64,000 nucleotides of DNA from assembly GCA_964017065.1 (NCBI GenBank), contig OZ024783.1, positions 12,470,313 through 12,534,312 on the forward strand, read 5' to 3'. The notes below the pieces were generated by a model. The model saw only the letters and a list, made by a program, of their open reading frames with translations, had not been told where the DNA came from and searched no databases. The stretch is from Haliclona indistincta. Taxonomy: Eukaryota > Porifera > Demospongiae > Haplosclerida > Chalinidae. The position numbers and the translations under genes are program-made. Shown piece after piece: positions 14,800 to 28,770 of the stretch. Position 1 is the first letter of the stretch. Each line of letters opens with the position of its first letter.

Positions 14800-17700
14800 A
14801 ACGTATATACAAAACCCCAAGGGTGCACCATTGGGGTCCCACCGCGAATTCACAAAACCCCAACGGAGCAATATTGCGGTCCCACCGCGAATTCACAAAA
14901 CCCCAAGGGTGCACCATTGGGGTCCCACCGAGAATTCACAAAACCCCAAGGGTGCACCATTGTGGTCCCACTGCGAATACACAAAACCCCAAGGGTGCAC
15001 CATTGGGGTCCCACCGAGAATTCACAAACCCCAAGGGTGCACCATTGGGGTCCCACCTCGAATTCACAAACCCCAAGGGTGCACCATTGAGGTCCCACCG
15101 CTAATTCACAAAACCCCAAGGGTGCACCAATGGGGTCCCTCCGCGAATTCAGAAAACCTCAAGAATGCACCATTGGGGTCCCACCGCGAATTCACAAAAC
15201 CCCAAGGGAGCACCATTGGGGTCCCACTGCGAATTCCCAAAACCCCAAGGGTGCACCATTGGGGTCCCACCGCAAATTCACGAAACCCCATGGGTGCTCC
15301 ATTGGGGTCCCACCGCTAATTCACAAAACCCCAAGAGTGCACCACTGGGGTCCCGCCGCGAATTCAGAAAACACCAAGAGTGCACCATTGTGGTCCAACC
15401 GCGAATTCACAAAACCCCAAGGGTGCACCATTGTTGTCCCACCGCGAATTCATAAAACCCCAAGGGTGCACCATTGGTGTCCCACCGCGAATTCACAAAA
15501 CCCCAAGGGTGTACCATTGGGGTACCACCGCGAATTCACAAAACCCCAAGGGTGCACCATTGGGGTTCAACTGCGAAATCACAAAACCACAAGGGTGCAC
15601 AATTGGGGTCCCACCGCGAATTCACAAACCCCAAGGGTGCACTATTTGGGTCCCGCCGCAAATTCACAAAACCCCAAGGGTGCACCATTGGGGTGCCACC
15701 GCGAATTCACAAAACCCCAAGGGTGCACAATAGGGTCCCACAGCGAATTCACAAAACCCCAAGGGTGCACAATTGAGGTCCTATCGCGAATTCACAAAAC
15801 TCCAAGGGTGCACCATTGGGGTCCCAGCGCGAATTCAAAAAACCCCAAGGGTGCACAATTGGGGTCCCATCGCGAATTCACAAAACCCCAATGGTGCACC
15901 ATTGGGGTCCCACCGCGAATTCACAAAACCCAAAGGTGCACCATTGGGGTCCCACCGCGAAATCACAAAACCCCAAGGGTGCATCATTGGGGTCCCACCG
16001 CGAATTCACACAAGCCCAAGGGTGCACCATTGGGGTCCCACCGCGAAATCAAAAAACCTCAAGAGTGCACAATTGGGTTCCCACCGCTTATTAACTAAAC
16101 CCCAAGGGTGCACCGTTGGGGTCCCACCGCGAATTCAAAAAACCCCAAGGGTGCACCATCGGTGTCCTAACGCGAATTCACAAAACCCCAAAGGAGCACC
16201 TTTGGAGTTCCACCGCGAATTCACAAAACCCCAAGGGTGCACCATTGTGGTTCCACCACTAATTGACAAAACCCCAAGGGTGCACCATTGGTGTCCCACC
16301 GCGAATTCACAAAACCCCAAGGGTGCACCATTGGTGTCCCACCGCGAATTCACAAAACCCCAAGGGTGTATCATTGGGGTACCACCGCGAATTCACAAAA
16401 CCCCAAGGGTGCACCATTGGGGTTCAACTGCGAAATCACAAAACCACAAGGGTGCACAATTGGGGTCCCACCGCGAATTCACGAAACCCCAAGGGTGCAC
16501 AATAGGGTCCCACCGCGAATACACAAAACCCCAAGGGTCCACAATTGGGGTCCCACCGCGAATTCAAAAAACCCCAAGGGTGCACCATTGGGGTCCCACA
16601 GCGAATTCAAAAAACCCCAAGGGTGCACAATTGGGGTCCTATCGCGAATTCACAAAACTACAAGGGTGCACCATTGGGTTCCCACCGCGAATTCAAAAAA
16701 CCCGAAGGGTGCACCATTGGGGTCCCAAAGCGAATTCACAAAACCCCAAGGGTGCATCATTGGGGTCCCACCGCGAATTCACAAAAGCCCAAGGGTGCAC
16801 CATTGGAGTCCCACCGCGAAATCAAAAAACCCCAAGAGTGCACAATTGGGGTAAAAACCGCGAATTCACAAAACCCCAAGTGTGCACCATTGGGGTCCCA
16901 ACGCGAATTCAAAAAACCCCAAGGATGCACCATCGGGGTCCTAACGCGAATTCACAAAACCCCAAGAGAGCACTTTTGGGGTTCCACCGCGAATTCACAA
17001 AACCCCAAGGGTGCACCATTGTGGTTCCACCACTAATTCACAAAATCCCAAGGGTGCACCATTGGGGTTCCACCGCGAATTCACAAAACCCTCAGGGTGC
17101 ACCATTGGGGTCCCACCGCGAATTCACAAAACCACAAGGGTGCACCATTGGGGTCCCTCCGCGAATTCACAAAACCCCAAGGGAGCATTATTGCGGTCCC
17201 ACCGCGAATTCACAAAACCCCAAGGGTGCACCATTGGGGTCCCACCGAGAATTCACAAAACCCCAAGGGTGCACCATTGGGGTCCCACTGCGAATACACA
17301 AAACCCCAAGGGTGCACCATTGGGGTCCCACCGCGAATTCACAAACCCCAAGGGTGCACCATTGGGGTCCCACCTCGAATTCACAAACCCCAAGGGTGCA
17401 CCATTGAGGTCCCACCGCTAATTCACAAAACCCCAAGGGTGCACCAATGGGGTCCCTCCGCGAATTCAGAAAACCTCAAGAATGCACCATTGGGGTCCCA
17501 CCGCGAATTCACAAAACCCCAAGGGAGCACCATTGGGGTCCCACTGCGAATTCCCAAAACCCCAAGGGTGCACCATTGGGGTCCCACCGCAAATTCACGA
17601 AACCCCATGGGTGCTCCATTGGGGTCCCACCGCTAATTCACAAAACCCCAAGAGTGCACCACTGGGGTCCCGCCGCGAATTCAGAAAACACCAAGAGTGC

Positions 17701-20700
17701 ACCATTGTGGTCCAACCGCGAATTCACAAAACCCCAAGGGTGCACCATTGTTGTCCCACCGCGAATTCACAAAACCCCAAGGGTGCACCATTGGTGTCCC
17801 ACCGCGAATTCACAAAACCCCAAGGGTGTACCATTGGGGTACCACCGCGAATTCACAAAACCCCAAGGGTGCACCATTGGGGTTCAACTGCGAAATCACA
17901 AAACCACAAGGGTGCACAATTGGGGTCCCACCGCGAATTCACAAACCCCAAGGGTGCACTATTTGGGTCCCGCCGCAAATTCACAAAACCCCAAGGGTGC
18001 ACCATTGGGGTGCCACCGCGAATTCACAAAACCCCAAGGGTGCACAATAGGGTCCCACAGCGAATTCACAAAACCCCAAGGGTGCACAATTGAGGTCCTA
18101 TCGCGAATTCACAAAACTCCAAGGGTGCACCATTGGGGTCCCACCGCGAATTCAAAAAACCCCAAGGGTGCACAATTGGGGTCCCATCGCGAATTCACAA
18201 AACCCCAATGGTGCACCATTGGGGTCCCACCGCGAATTCACAAAACCCAAAGGTGCACCATTGGGGTCCCACCGCGAAATCACAAAACCCCAAGGGTGCA
18301 TCATTGGGGTCCCACCGCGAATTCACACAAGCCCAAGGGTGCACCATTGGGGTCCCACCGCGAAATCAAAAAACCTCAAGAGTGCACAATTGGGTTCCCA
18401 CCGCTTATTAACTAAACCCCAAGGGTGCACCGTTGGGGTCCCACCGCGAATTCAAAAAACCCCAAGGGTGCACCATCGGTGTCCTAACGCGAATTCACAA
18501 AACCCCAAAGGAGCACCTTTGGAGTTCCACCGCGAATTCACAAAACCCCAAGGGTGCACCATTGTGGTTCCACCACTAATTGACAAAACCCCAAGGGTGC
18601 ACCATTGGTGTCCCACCGCGAATTCACAAAACCCCAAGGGTGCACCATTGGTGTCCCACCGCGAATTCACAAAACCCCAAGGGTGTATCATTGGGGTACC
18701 ACCGCGAATTCACAAAACCCCAAGGGTGCACCATTGGGGTTCAACTGCGAAATCACAAAACCACAAGGGTGCACAATTGGGGTCCCACCGCGAATTCACG
18801 AAACCCCAAGGGTGCACAATAGGGTCCCACCGCGAATAAACAAAACCCCAAGGGTCCACAATTGGGGTCCCACCGCGAATTCAAAAAACCCCAAGGGTGC
18901 ACCATTGGGGTCCCACAGCGAATTCAAAAAACCCCAAGGGTGCACAATTGGGGTCCTATCGCGAATTCACAAAACTACAAGGGTGCACCATTGGGTTCCC
19001 ACCGCGAATTCAAAAAACCCGAAGGGTGCACCATTGGGGTCCCAAAGCGAATTCACAAAACCCCAAGGGTGCATCATTGGGGTCCCACCGCGAATTCACA
19101 AAAGCCCAAGGGTGCACCATTGGAGTCCCACCGCGAAATCAAAAAACCCCAAGAGTGCACAATTGGGGTAAAAACCGCGAATTCACAAAACCCCAAGTGT
19201 GCACCATTGGGGTCCCAACGCGAATTCAAAAAACCCCAAGGATGCACCATCGGGGTCCTAACGCGAATTCACAAAACCCCAAGAGAGCACTTTTGGGGTT
19301 CCACCGCGAATTCACAAAACCCCAAGGGTGCACCATTGTGGTTCCACCACTAATTCACAAAATCCCAAGGGTGCACCATTGGGGTTCCACCGCGAATTCA
19401 CAAAACCCTCAGGGTGCACCATTGGGGTCCCACCGCGAATTCACAAAACCACAAGGGTGCACCATTGGGGTCCCTCCGCGAATTCACAAAACCCCAAGGG
19501 AGCATTATTGCGGTCCCACCGCGAATTCACAAAACCCCAAGGGTGCACCATTGGGGTCCCACCGAGAATTCACAAAACCCCAAAGGTGCACCATTGGGGT
19601 CCCACTGCGAATACACAAAACCCCAAGGGTGCACCATTGGGGTCCCTCCGCGAATTCACAAACCCCAAGGGTGCACCATTGGGGTCCCTCCGCGAATTCA
19701 AAAAACCCGAAGGATGCACCATCGGGGTCCTAACGCGAATTCACAAGACCCCAAGGGTGCACCATTGGGGACCCACCGCGAATTCACAAAATCCCAAGGG
19801 TGCACCATTGGTGTCTCACAACGAATACACAAAACCCCAAGGGTGCACCATTGGGGTCCCACCGCGAATTCACAAAACCCCAAGGGTGCACCATTGGTGT
19901 CCCACCGCGAATTCACAAAACCCCAAGGGTGTATCATTGGGGTACCACCGCGAATTCACAAAACCCCAAGGGTGCACCATTGGGGTTCAACTGCGAAATC
20001 ACAAAATCACAAGGGTGCACAATTGGGGTCCCACCGCGAATTCACAAAACCCCAAGGGTGCACAATAGGGTCCCACCGCGAATACACAAAAACCCAAGGG
20101 TCCACAATTGGGGTCCCACCGCGAATTCAAAAAACCGCTAGGGTGCACCATTGGGGTCCCACAGCGAATTCAAAAAATCCCAAGGGTGGACAATTGGGGT
20201 CCTATCGCGAATTCACAAAACTACAAGGGTGCACCATTGGGTTCCCACCGCGAATTCAAAAAACCCGAAGGGTGCACAATTGGGGTCCCATCGCGAATTC
20301 ACAAAACCCCAATGGTGCACCATAGGGGTCCCACCGCGAATTCACAAAACCCAAAGGTGCACCATTGGGGTCCCACCGCGAATTCACAAAACCCAAAGGG
20401 TGCATCATTGGGGTCCCACCGCGAGTTCACAAAAGCCCAAGGGTGCATCATTGGGGTCAAACCGCGAATTCAAAAAACCCCAAGGGTGCACAATTGGAAT
20501 CCCATCGCGAATTCACAAGACCCCAAGGTTGCCCCATTGGGGTGCCACCGCGAATTCACAAAACCCCAAGGGTGCACAATAGGGTCCTACCGCGAATTCA
20601 CAAATCCCAAAGGGTGCACAATTGGGGTCCCACCGCGAATTCAAAAAACTCCAAGGGTGCACCATTGGGGTCCCACCGCGAATTCAAAAAACCCCAAGGG

Positions 20701-23700
20701 TGCACAATTGGGGTCCCATCGCGAATTCACAAAACCCCAACGGTGCACCATTGGGGTCCCACCGCGAATTCACAAAACCCAAGGGTGCACCATTGGGGTC
20801 CCACCGCGAATTCACAAAACCCCAAGGGAGCACCTTTGGGGTCCCACTGCGAATTCCCAAAACCCCAAGGGTGCACCATTGGGGTCCCACCGCAAATTCA
20901 CGAAACCCCAAGGGTGCTCCATTGGGGTCCCACCGCTAATTCACAAAACCCCAAGAGTGCACCACTGGGGTCCCGCCGCGAATTCAGAAAACACCAAGGG
21001 TGCACCATTGTGGTCCAACCGCGAATTCACAAAACCCCAAGGGTGCACCATTGTTGTCCCACCGCGAATTCACAAAACCCCAAGGGTGCACCATTGGTGT
21101 CCCACCGCGAATTCACAAAACCCCAAGGGTGTACCATTGGGGTACCACCGCGAATTCACAAAACCCCAAGGGTGCACCATTGGGGTTCAACTGCGAAATC
21201 ACAAAACCACAAGGGTGCACAATTGGGGTCCCACCGCGAATTCACAAAACCCCAAGGGAGCAAAATTGCGGTCCCACCGCGATTTCACAAAACCCCAAGT
21301 GTGCACCATTGGGGTCCCAGCGCTAATTCACAAAACATCAAGGGTGCACCATTGGGGTCCCACCGCGACTTCAGAAAACCTCAAGAATGCACCATTGGGG
21401 TCCCACCGCGAATTCACAAAACCCCAACGGTGCACCATTGGGGTCCCACTGCGAATTCACAAAACCCCAAGGGTGCACCATTGTTGTCCCACCGCGAATT
21501 CACAAAACCGCAATGGTGCACCATTTGGGTCCCACCGCGAATTCACAAAATCCCAAGGGTGTACCATTGGGGTCCCACCGTCAATTCACGAAACCCCAAG
21601 GGTGCACCATTGGGGTCCCACCGCGAAATCAAAAAACCCCAAGAGTGCACAATTGCGGTCCCACCGCGAATTAACAAAACCCCTAGGGTGCACCATTGGG
21701 GACCCACCGCGAATTCACAAAACCCCAAGGGTGCACCATCGGGGTCACAACGCGAATTCACAAAACCCCAAGGGAGCACCTTTGGGGTTCCACCGCGAAT
21801 TCTCAAAACCTCAAGGGTGCACCATTGTGGTTCCACCCCTAATTCACAAAACCCCATGGATGCACCATTGGGGTTCCACCGCGAATTCACAAAACCCTCA
21901 GGGTGCACCATTGGGGTCCCACCGCGAATTCACAAAACCCCAAGGGTGCACCATTGGGGTCCCACCGCGAATTCACAAAACCCCAAGGGTGCACCATTGG
22001 GGTCCCACCGCGAATTCAGAAAACCCCAAGAATGCACCATTGGGGTCCCACTGCGTATTCACAAAACCCAAACGGTGCACCATTGGGGTCCCACTGCGAA
22101 TTCACAAAACCCCAAGGGTGCACCATTGCTGTCCCACCGCGAATACACAAAACCCCAAGGGTGCGCCATTGGGGTCCCACCGCGAATTCACAAAACCCCA
22201 AGGGTGCACCATTGGGGTCCCACCGCTTATTCACAAAACCCCAAGGGTGCACCACTGTGGTCCCGCCGCGAATTCAGAAAACACCAAGGGTGCACCATTG
22301 GGGTCCCACCGCGAATTCACAAAACCCCAAGGGTGTATCATTGGGGTCCCACCGCGAATTCACAAAAGTCCAAGGGTGCACCATTGGGGTCCCACCGCGA
22401 AATCAAAAAACCCCAAGAGTGCACAATTGGGGTCCCACCGCGAATTAACAAAACCCCAAGGGTGCACCATCGGGGTCCCAACGCGAATTCACAAAACCCC
22501 TAGGGAGCATTTTTGGGGTTCCACCGCGAATTCACAAAACCCCAAGGGTGCAAAATTGTGGTTCCACCCCTAATTCACAAAACCCTCAGGGTGCACCATT
22601 GGGGACCCACCGCGAATTCACAAAACCCCAAGGGTGCACCATTGGAGTCCCACCGCGAATTCACAAAACCCCAAGAGAGCAATATTGCGGTCCCACCGCG
22701 AATTCAGAAAACCTCAAGAATGCACCGTTGGGGTCCCACCACGAATTGACAAAACCCCAAGGGTGCACCATTGGTGTCCCACAGCGAATTCACAAAACCC
22801 CAAGAATGCACCATTGGTGTCCCACCGCGAATTCACAAAACCCCAAGGGTGCACCAATGGTGTCCCACCGCGAATTCACAAAACCCCAATGGTGCACCAT
22901 TGGTGTCCCACCGCGAATTCACATAACCCCAAGGGTGCACCACTGGGGTCCCGCCGCGAATTCACAAAACCCCAAGGGTGAACCATTGGGGTCCCACCGC
23001 GAATACACAAAACCCCAAGGGTGCACAATAGGGTCCCACCGCGAATTACCAAAACCCAAGGGTGCACCATTGGGGTCCCACAGCGAATTCACAAAACCCC
23101 AAGGGTGCATCATTGGGGTCCCACCGCGAATTCACAAAAGCCCAAGGGTGTACCATTGGAGTCCCACCGCGAAATCAAAAAACCCCAAGAGTGCACAATT
23201 GGGGTAAAAACCGCGAATTCACAAAACCCCAAGTGTGCACCATTGGGGTCCCAACGCGAATTCAAAAAACCCCAAGGATGCACCATCGGGGTCCTAACGC
23301 GAATTCACAAAACCCCAAGGGAGCACTTTTGGGGTTCCACCACTAATTCACAAAATCCCAAGGGTGCACCATTGGGGTTCCACCGCGAATTCACAAAACC
23401 CTCAGGGTGCACCATTGGGGTCCCACCGCGAATTCACAAAACCCCAAGGGTGCACCATTGCGGTCCCACCGAGAATTCACAAAACCCCAAGGGTGCACCA
23501 TTGGGGTCCCACTGCGAATACACAAAACCCCAAGGGTGCACCATTGGGGTCCCTCCGCGAATTCACAAACCCCAAGGGTGCACCATTGGGGTCCCTCCGC
23601 GAATTCAAAAAACCGCAAGGATGCACCATCGGGGTCCTAACGCGAATTCACAAGACCCCAAGGGTGCACCATTGGGGACCCATCGCGAATTCACAAAATC

Positions 23701-24843
23701 CCAAGGGTGCACCATTGGAGTCTCACAACGAATACACAAAACCCCAAGGGTGCACCATTGGGGTCCCACCGCGAATTCACAAATCCCCAAGGGAGCAATA
23801 TTGCGGTCCCACCGCGAATTCACAAAACCCCAAGGGTGTACAATTGGGGTCCCACCGAGAATTAACAAAACCCCAAGGGTGCACCATTGGGGTCCCACTG
23901 CGAATACACAAAACCCCAAGGGTGCACCATTGGGGTCCCACCGCGAATTCACAAACCCCAAGGGTGAACCATTGGGGTCCAACCGCGAATTCAAAAAAAC
24001 CCCAAGGATGCACCATTGTGGTCCTAACGCGAATTCACAAAACCCCAAGGGTGCACCATTGGGGTCCCACCGCGAATTCACAAACCCCAAGGGTGCACCA
24101 TTGGGGTCCCACCGCTAATTCACAAAACCCCAAGGGTGCACCACTGGGGTCCCGCCGCGAATTCAGAAAACACCAATGGTGCAACATTGGGGTCCCACCG
24201 AGAATTCTCAAAACCCCAAGGGTGCACCATTGTTGTCCCACCGCGAATTCACAAAACCCCACGGGTGCACCATTGGTGTCTCACAGCGAATTCACAAAAC
24301 CCCAAGGGTGAACCATTGGGGTCCCACCGCGAAATCACAAAACCCCAAGGGTGCACCATTGGGGTTCAACCGCGAAATCACAAAACCACAAGGGTACACA
24401 ATTGGGGTCCCACCGCGAATTCACAAAACCCCAAGGGTGGACTATTTGGGTCCCGCCGCAAATTCACAAAACCCCAAGGTTGCACCATTGGGGTCCCACC
24501 GCGAATTCATAAAACCCAAAGGGTGCACCATTGGGGTCCCACCGCCAATTCACAAGACCCCAAGTGTGCACCATTGGGATCCCACCGCGAATTCACAAAA
24601 CCCCGAGAATGCACCATTGGGGTCCCACCGCGAATTCACAAAACCCAAAGGGTGCACCATTGGTGTCCCAGCACGAATACACAAAACCCCAAGGGTGCAC
24701 CATTGGGGTCCCACCGCGAATTCACAAAATCCCAAGGGTGCACCATTGGTGTCCCAGCACGAATACACAAAACCCCAAGGGTGCACCATTGGGGTCCCAC
24801 CGCGAATTCACAAAATCCCAAGGGTGCACCATTGGTGTCCCAC
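14800..24843 (+). repeat. Rearranged higher-order repeat interval (about 10 kb)
   Basis: Between AACGTATATA at 14,800 and the next at 24,844 the standard order is broken. A 2,317-bp block is present twice in tandem, about 14,880-17,196 and 17,197-19,510; matching landmarks include 15,773/18,090 and 16,545/18,862. A segment at about 18,090-20,830 recurs at about 26,032-28,770, offset 7,942 bp. A segment at about 22,118-23,440 matches part of copy 2 at offset 16,611 bp. This is a mosaic of duplications at several scales. Confidence 0.8.
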
Positions 24844-27800
24844 AACGTATATACAAAACCCCAAGGGTGCACCATTGGGGTCCCACCGCGAATTCACAAA
24901 ACCCCAACGGAGCAATATTGCGGTCCCACCGCGAATTCACAAAACCCCAAGGGTGCACCATTGGGGTCCCACCGAGAATTCACAAAACCCCAAGGGTGCA
25001 CCATTGTGGTCCCACTGCGAATACACAAAACCCAAAGGGTGCACCATTTTGGTCCCACCGCGAATTCACAAACCCCAAGGGTGCACCATTGGGGTCCCAC
25101 CTCGAATTCACAAACCCCAAGGGTGCACCATTGAGGTCCCACCGCTAATTCACAAAACCCCAAGGGTGCACCACTGGGATCCCGCCGCGAATTCAGAAAA
25201 CACCAAGGGTGCAACATTGGGGTCCCACCGCGAATTCTCAAAACCCCAAGGGTGCACCATTGTTGTCCCACCGCGAATTCTCAAAACCCTCAGGGTGCAC
25301 CATTGGGGTCCCACCGCGAATTCACAAAACCCCAAGGGTGCACCATTGGGGTCCCACCGCGAATTCACAATACCCCAACGGTGCACCAATGGGGTCCCTC
25401 CGCGAATTCAGAAAACCTCAAGAATGCACCATTGGGGTCCCACCGCGAATTCACAAAACCCCAAGGGAGCACCATTGGGGTCCCACTGCGAATTCCCAAA
25501 ACCCCAAGGGTGCACCATTGGGGTCCCACCGCAAATTCACGAAACCCCATGGGTGCTCCATTGGGGTCCCACCGCTAATTCACAAAACCCCAAGAGTGCA
25601 CCACTGGGGTCCCGCCGCGAATTCAGAAAACACCAAGGGTGCACCATTGTGGTCCAACCGCGAATTCACAAAACCCCAAGGGTGCACCATTGTTGTCCCA
25701 CCGCGAATTCACAAAACCCCAAGGGTGCACCATTGGTGTCCCACCGCGAATTCACAAAACCCCAAGGGTGTACCATTGGGGTACCACCGCGAATTCATAA
25801 AACCCCAAGGGTGCACCATTGGGGTTCAACTGCGAAATCACAAAACCACAAGGGTGCACAATTGGGGTCCCACCGCGAATTCACAAACCCCAAGAGTGCA
25901 CTATTTGGGTCCCGCCGCAAATTCACAAAACCCCAAGGGTGCACCATTGGGGTGCCACCGCGAATTCACAAAACCCCAAGGGTGCACAATAGGGTCCCAC
26001 AGCGAATTCACAAAACCCCAAGGGTGCACAATTGAGGTCCAATCGCGAATTCACAAAACTCCAAGGGTGCACCATTGGGGTCCCACCGCGAATTCAAAAA
26101 ACCCCAAGGGTGCACAATTGGGGTCCCATCGCGAATTCACAAAACCCCAATGGTGCACCATTGGGGTCCCACCGCGAATTCACAAAACCCAAAGGTGCAC
26201 CATTGGGGTCCCACCGCGAAATCACAAAACCCCAAGGGTGCATCATTGGGGTCCCACCGCGAATTCACACAAGCCCAAGGGTGCACCATTGGGGTCCCAC
26301 CGCGAAATCAAAAAACCTCAAGAGTGCACAATTGGGTTCCCACCGCTTATTAACTAAACCCCAAGGGTGCACCGTTGGGGTCCCACCGCGAATTCAAAAA
26401 ACCCCAAGGGTGCACCATCGGTGTCCTAACGCGAATTCACAAAACCCCAAGGGAGCACCTTTGGAGTTCCACCGCGAATTCACAAAACCCCAAGGGTGCA
26501 CCATTGTGGTTCCACCACTAATTGACAAAACCCCAAGGGTGCACCATTGGTGTCCCACCGCGAATTCACAAAACCCCAAGGGTGCACCATTGGTGTCCCA
26601 CCGCGAATTCACAAAACCCCAAGGGTGTATCATTGGGGTACCACCGCGAATTCACAAAACCCCAAGGGTGCACCATTGGGGTTCAACTGCGAAATCACAA
26701 AACCACAAGGGTGCACAATTGGGGTCCCACCGCGAATTCACGAAACCCCAAGGGTGCACAATAGGGTCCCACCGCGAATACACAAAACCCCAAGGGTCCA
26801 CAATTGGGGTCCCACCGCGAATTCAAAAAACCCCAAGGGTGCACCATTGGGGTCCCACAGCGAATTCAAAAAACCCCAAGGGTGCACAATTGGGGTCCTA
26901 TCGCGAATTCACAAAACTACAAGGGTGCACCATTGGGTTCCCACCGCGAATTCAAAAAACCCGAAGGATGCACCATTGGGGTCCCAAAGCGAATTCACAA
27001 AACCCCAAGGGTGCATCATTGGGGTCCCACCGCGAATTCACAAAAGCCCAAGGGTGCACCATTGGAGTCCCACCGCGAAATCAAAAAACCCCAAGAGTGC
27101 ACAATTGGGGTAAAAACCGCGAATTCACAAAACCCCAAGTGTGCACCATTGGGGTCCCAACGCGAATTCAAAAAACCCCAAGGATGCACCATCGGGGTCC
27201 TAACGCGAATTCACAAAACCCCAAGAGAGCACTTTTGGGGTTCCACCGCGAATTCACAAAACCCCAAGGGTGCACCATTGTGGTTCCACCACTAATTCAC
27301 AAAATCCCAAGGGTGCACCATTGGGGTTCCACCGCGAATTCACAAAACCCTCAGGGTGCACCATTGGGGTCCCACCGCGAATTCACAAAACCACAAGGGT
27401 GCACCATTGGGGTCCCTCCGCGAATTCACAAAACCCCAAGGGAGCATTATTGCGGTCCCACCGCGAATTCACAAAACCCCAAGGGTGCACCATTGGGGTC
27501 CCACCGAGAATTCACAAAACCCCAAGGGTGCACCATTGGGGTCCCACTGCGAATACACAAAACCCCAAGGGTGCACCATTGGGGTCCCTCCGCGAATTCA
27601 CAAACCCCAAGGGTGCACCATTGGGGTCCCTCCGCGAATTCAAAAAACCCGAAGGATGCACCATCGGGGTCCTAACGCGAATTCACAAGACCCCAAGGGT
27701 GCACCATTGGGGACCCACCGCGAATTCACAAAATCCCAAGGGTGCACCATTGGTGTCTCACAACGAATACACAAAACCCCAAGGGTGCACCATTGGGGTC

Positions 27801-28770
27801 CCACCGCGAATTCACAAAACCCCAAGGGTGCACCATTGGTGTCCCACCGCGAATTCACAAAACCCCAAGGGTGTATCATTGGGGTACCACCGCGAATTCA
27901 CAAAACCCCAAGGGTGCACCATTGGGGTTCAACTGCGAAATCACAAAACCACAAGGGTGCACAATAGGGGTCCCACCGCGAATTCACAAAACCCCAAGGG
28001 TGCACAATAGGGTCCCACTGCGAATACACAAAAACCCAAGGGTCCACAATTGGGGTCCCACCGCGAATTCAAAAAACCCCAAGGGTGCACCATTGGGGTC
28101 CCACAGCGAATTCAAAAAATCCCAAGGGTGCACAATTGGGGTCCTATCGCGAATTCACAAAACTACAAGGGTGCACCATTGGGTTCCCACCGCGAATTCA
28201 AAAAACCCGAAGGGTGCACAATTGGGGTCCCATCGCGAATTCACAAAACCCCAATGGTGCACCAAAGGGGTCCCACCGCGAATTCACAAAACCCAAAGGT
28301 GCACCATTGGGGTCCCACCGCGAATTCACAAAACCCAAAGGGTGCATCATTGGGGTCCCACCGCGACTTCACAAAAGCCCAAGGGTGCATCATTGGGGTC
28401 AAACCGCGAATTCAAAAAACCCCAAGGGTGCACAATTGGAATCCCATCGCGAATTCACAAGACCCCAAGGTTGCACCATTGGGGTGCCACCGCGAATTCA
28501 CAAAACCCCAAGGGTGCACAATAGGGTCCTACCGCGAATTCACAAATCCCAAAGGGTGCACAATTGGGGTCCCACCGCGAATTCAAAAAACTCCAAGGGT
28601 GCACCATTGGGGTCCCACCGCGAATTCAAAAAACCCCAAGGGTGCACAATTGGGGTCCCATCGCGAATTCACAAAACCCCAACGGTGCACCATTGGGGTC
28701 CCACCGCGAATTCACAAAACCCAAGGGTGCACCATTGGGGTCCCACCGCGAATTCACAAAACCCCAAGGG
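24844..28770 (+). repeat. Higher-order repeat copy 6, hybrid
   Basis: Begins as a standard copy, then from about 26,032 follows the order of the 18,090-20,830 interval at a constant 7,942-bp offset until about 28,770. After that the two diverge: 20,830 continues with an AGGGAGCACC variant, 28,770 with an AGGGTGCATC variant. A few single-base differences are visible, for example GGATGCACC near 26,966. Confidence 0.75.

Noticed and set aside
20108..22573. 821-codon open frame on the plus strand, and many similar frames of 200-600 codons
   Set aside because: It lies wholly in the 43-bp satellite, whose consensus is stop-free in all plus frames. Overlapping frames are equally open, and indels and stops occur freely among copies.
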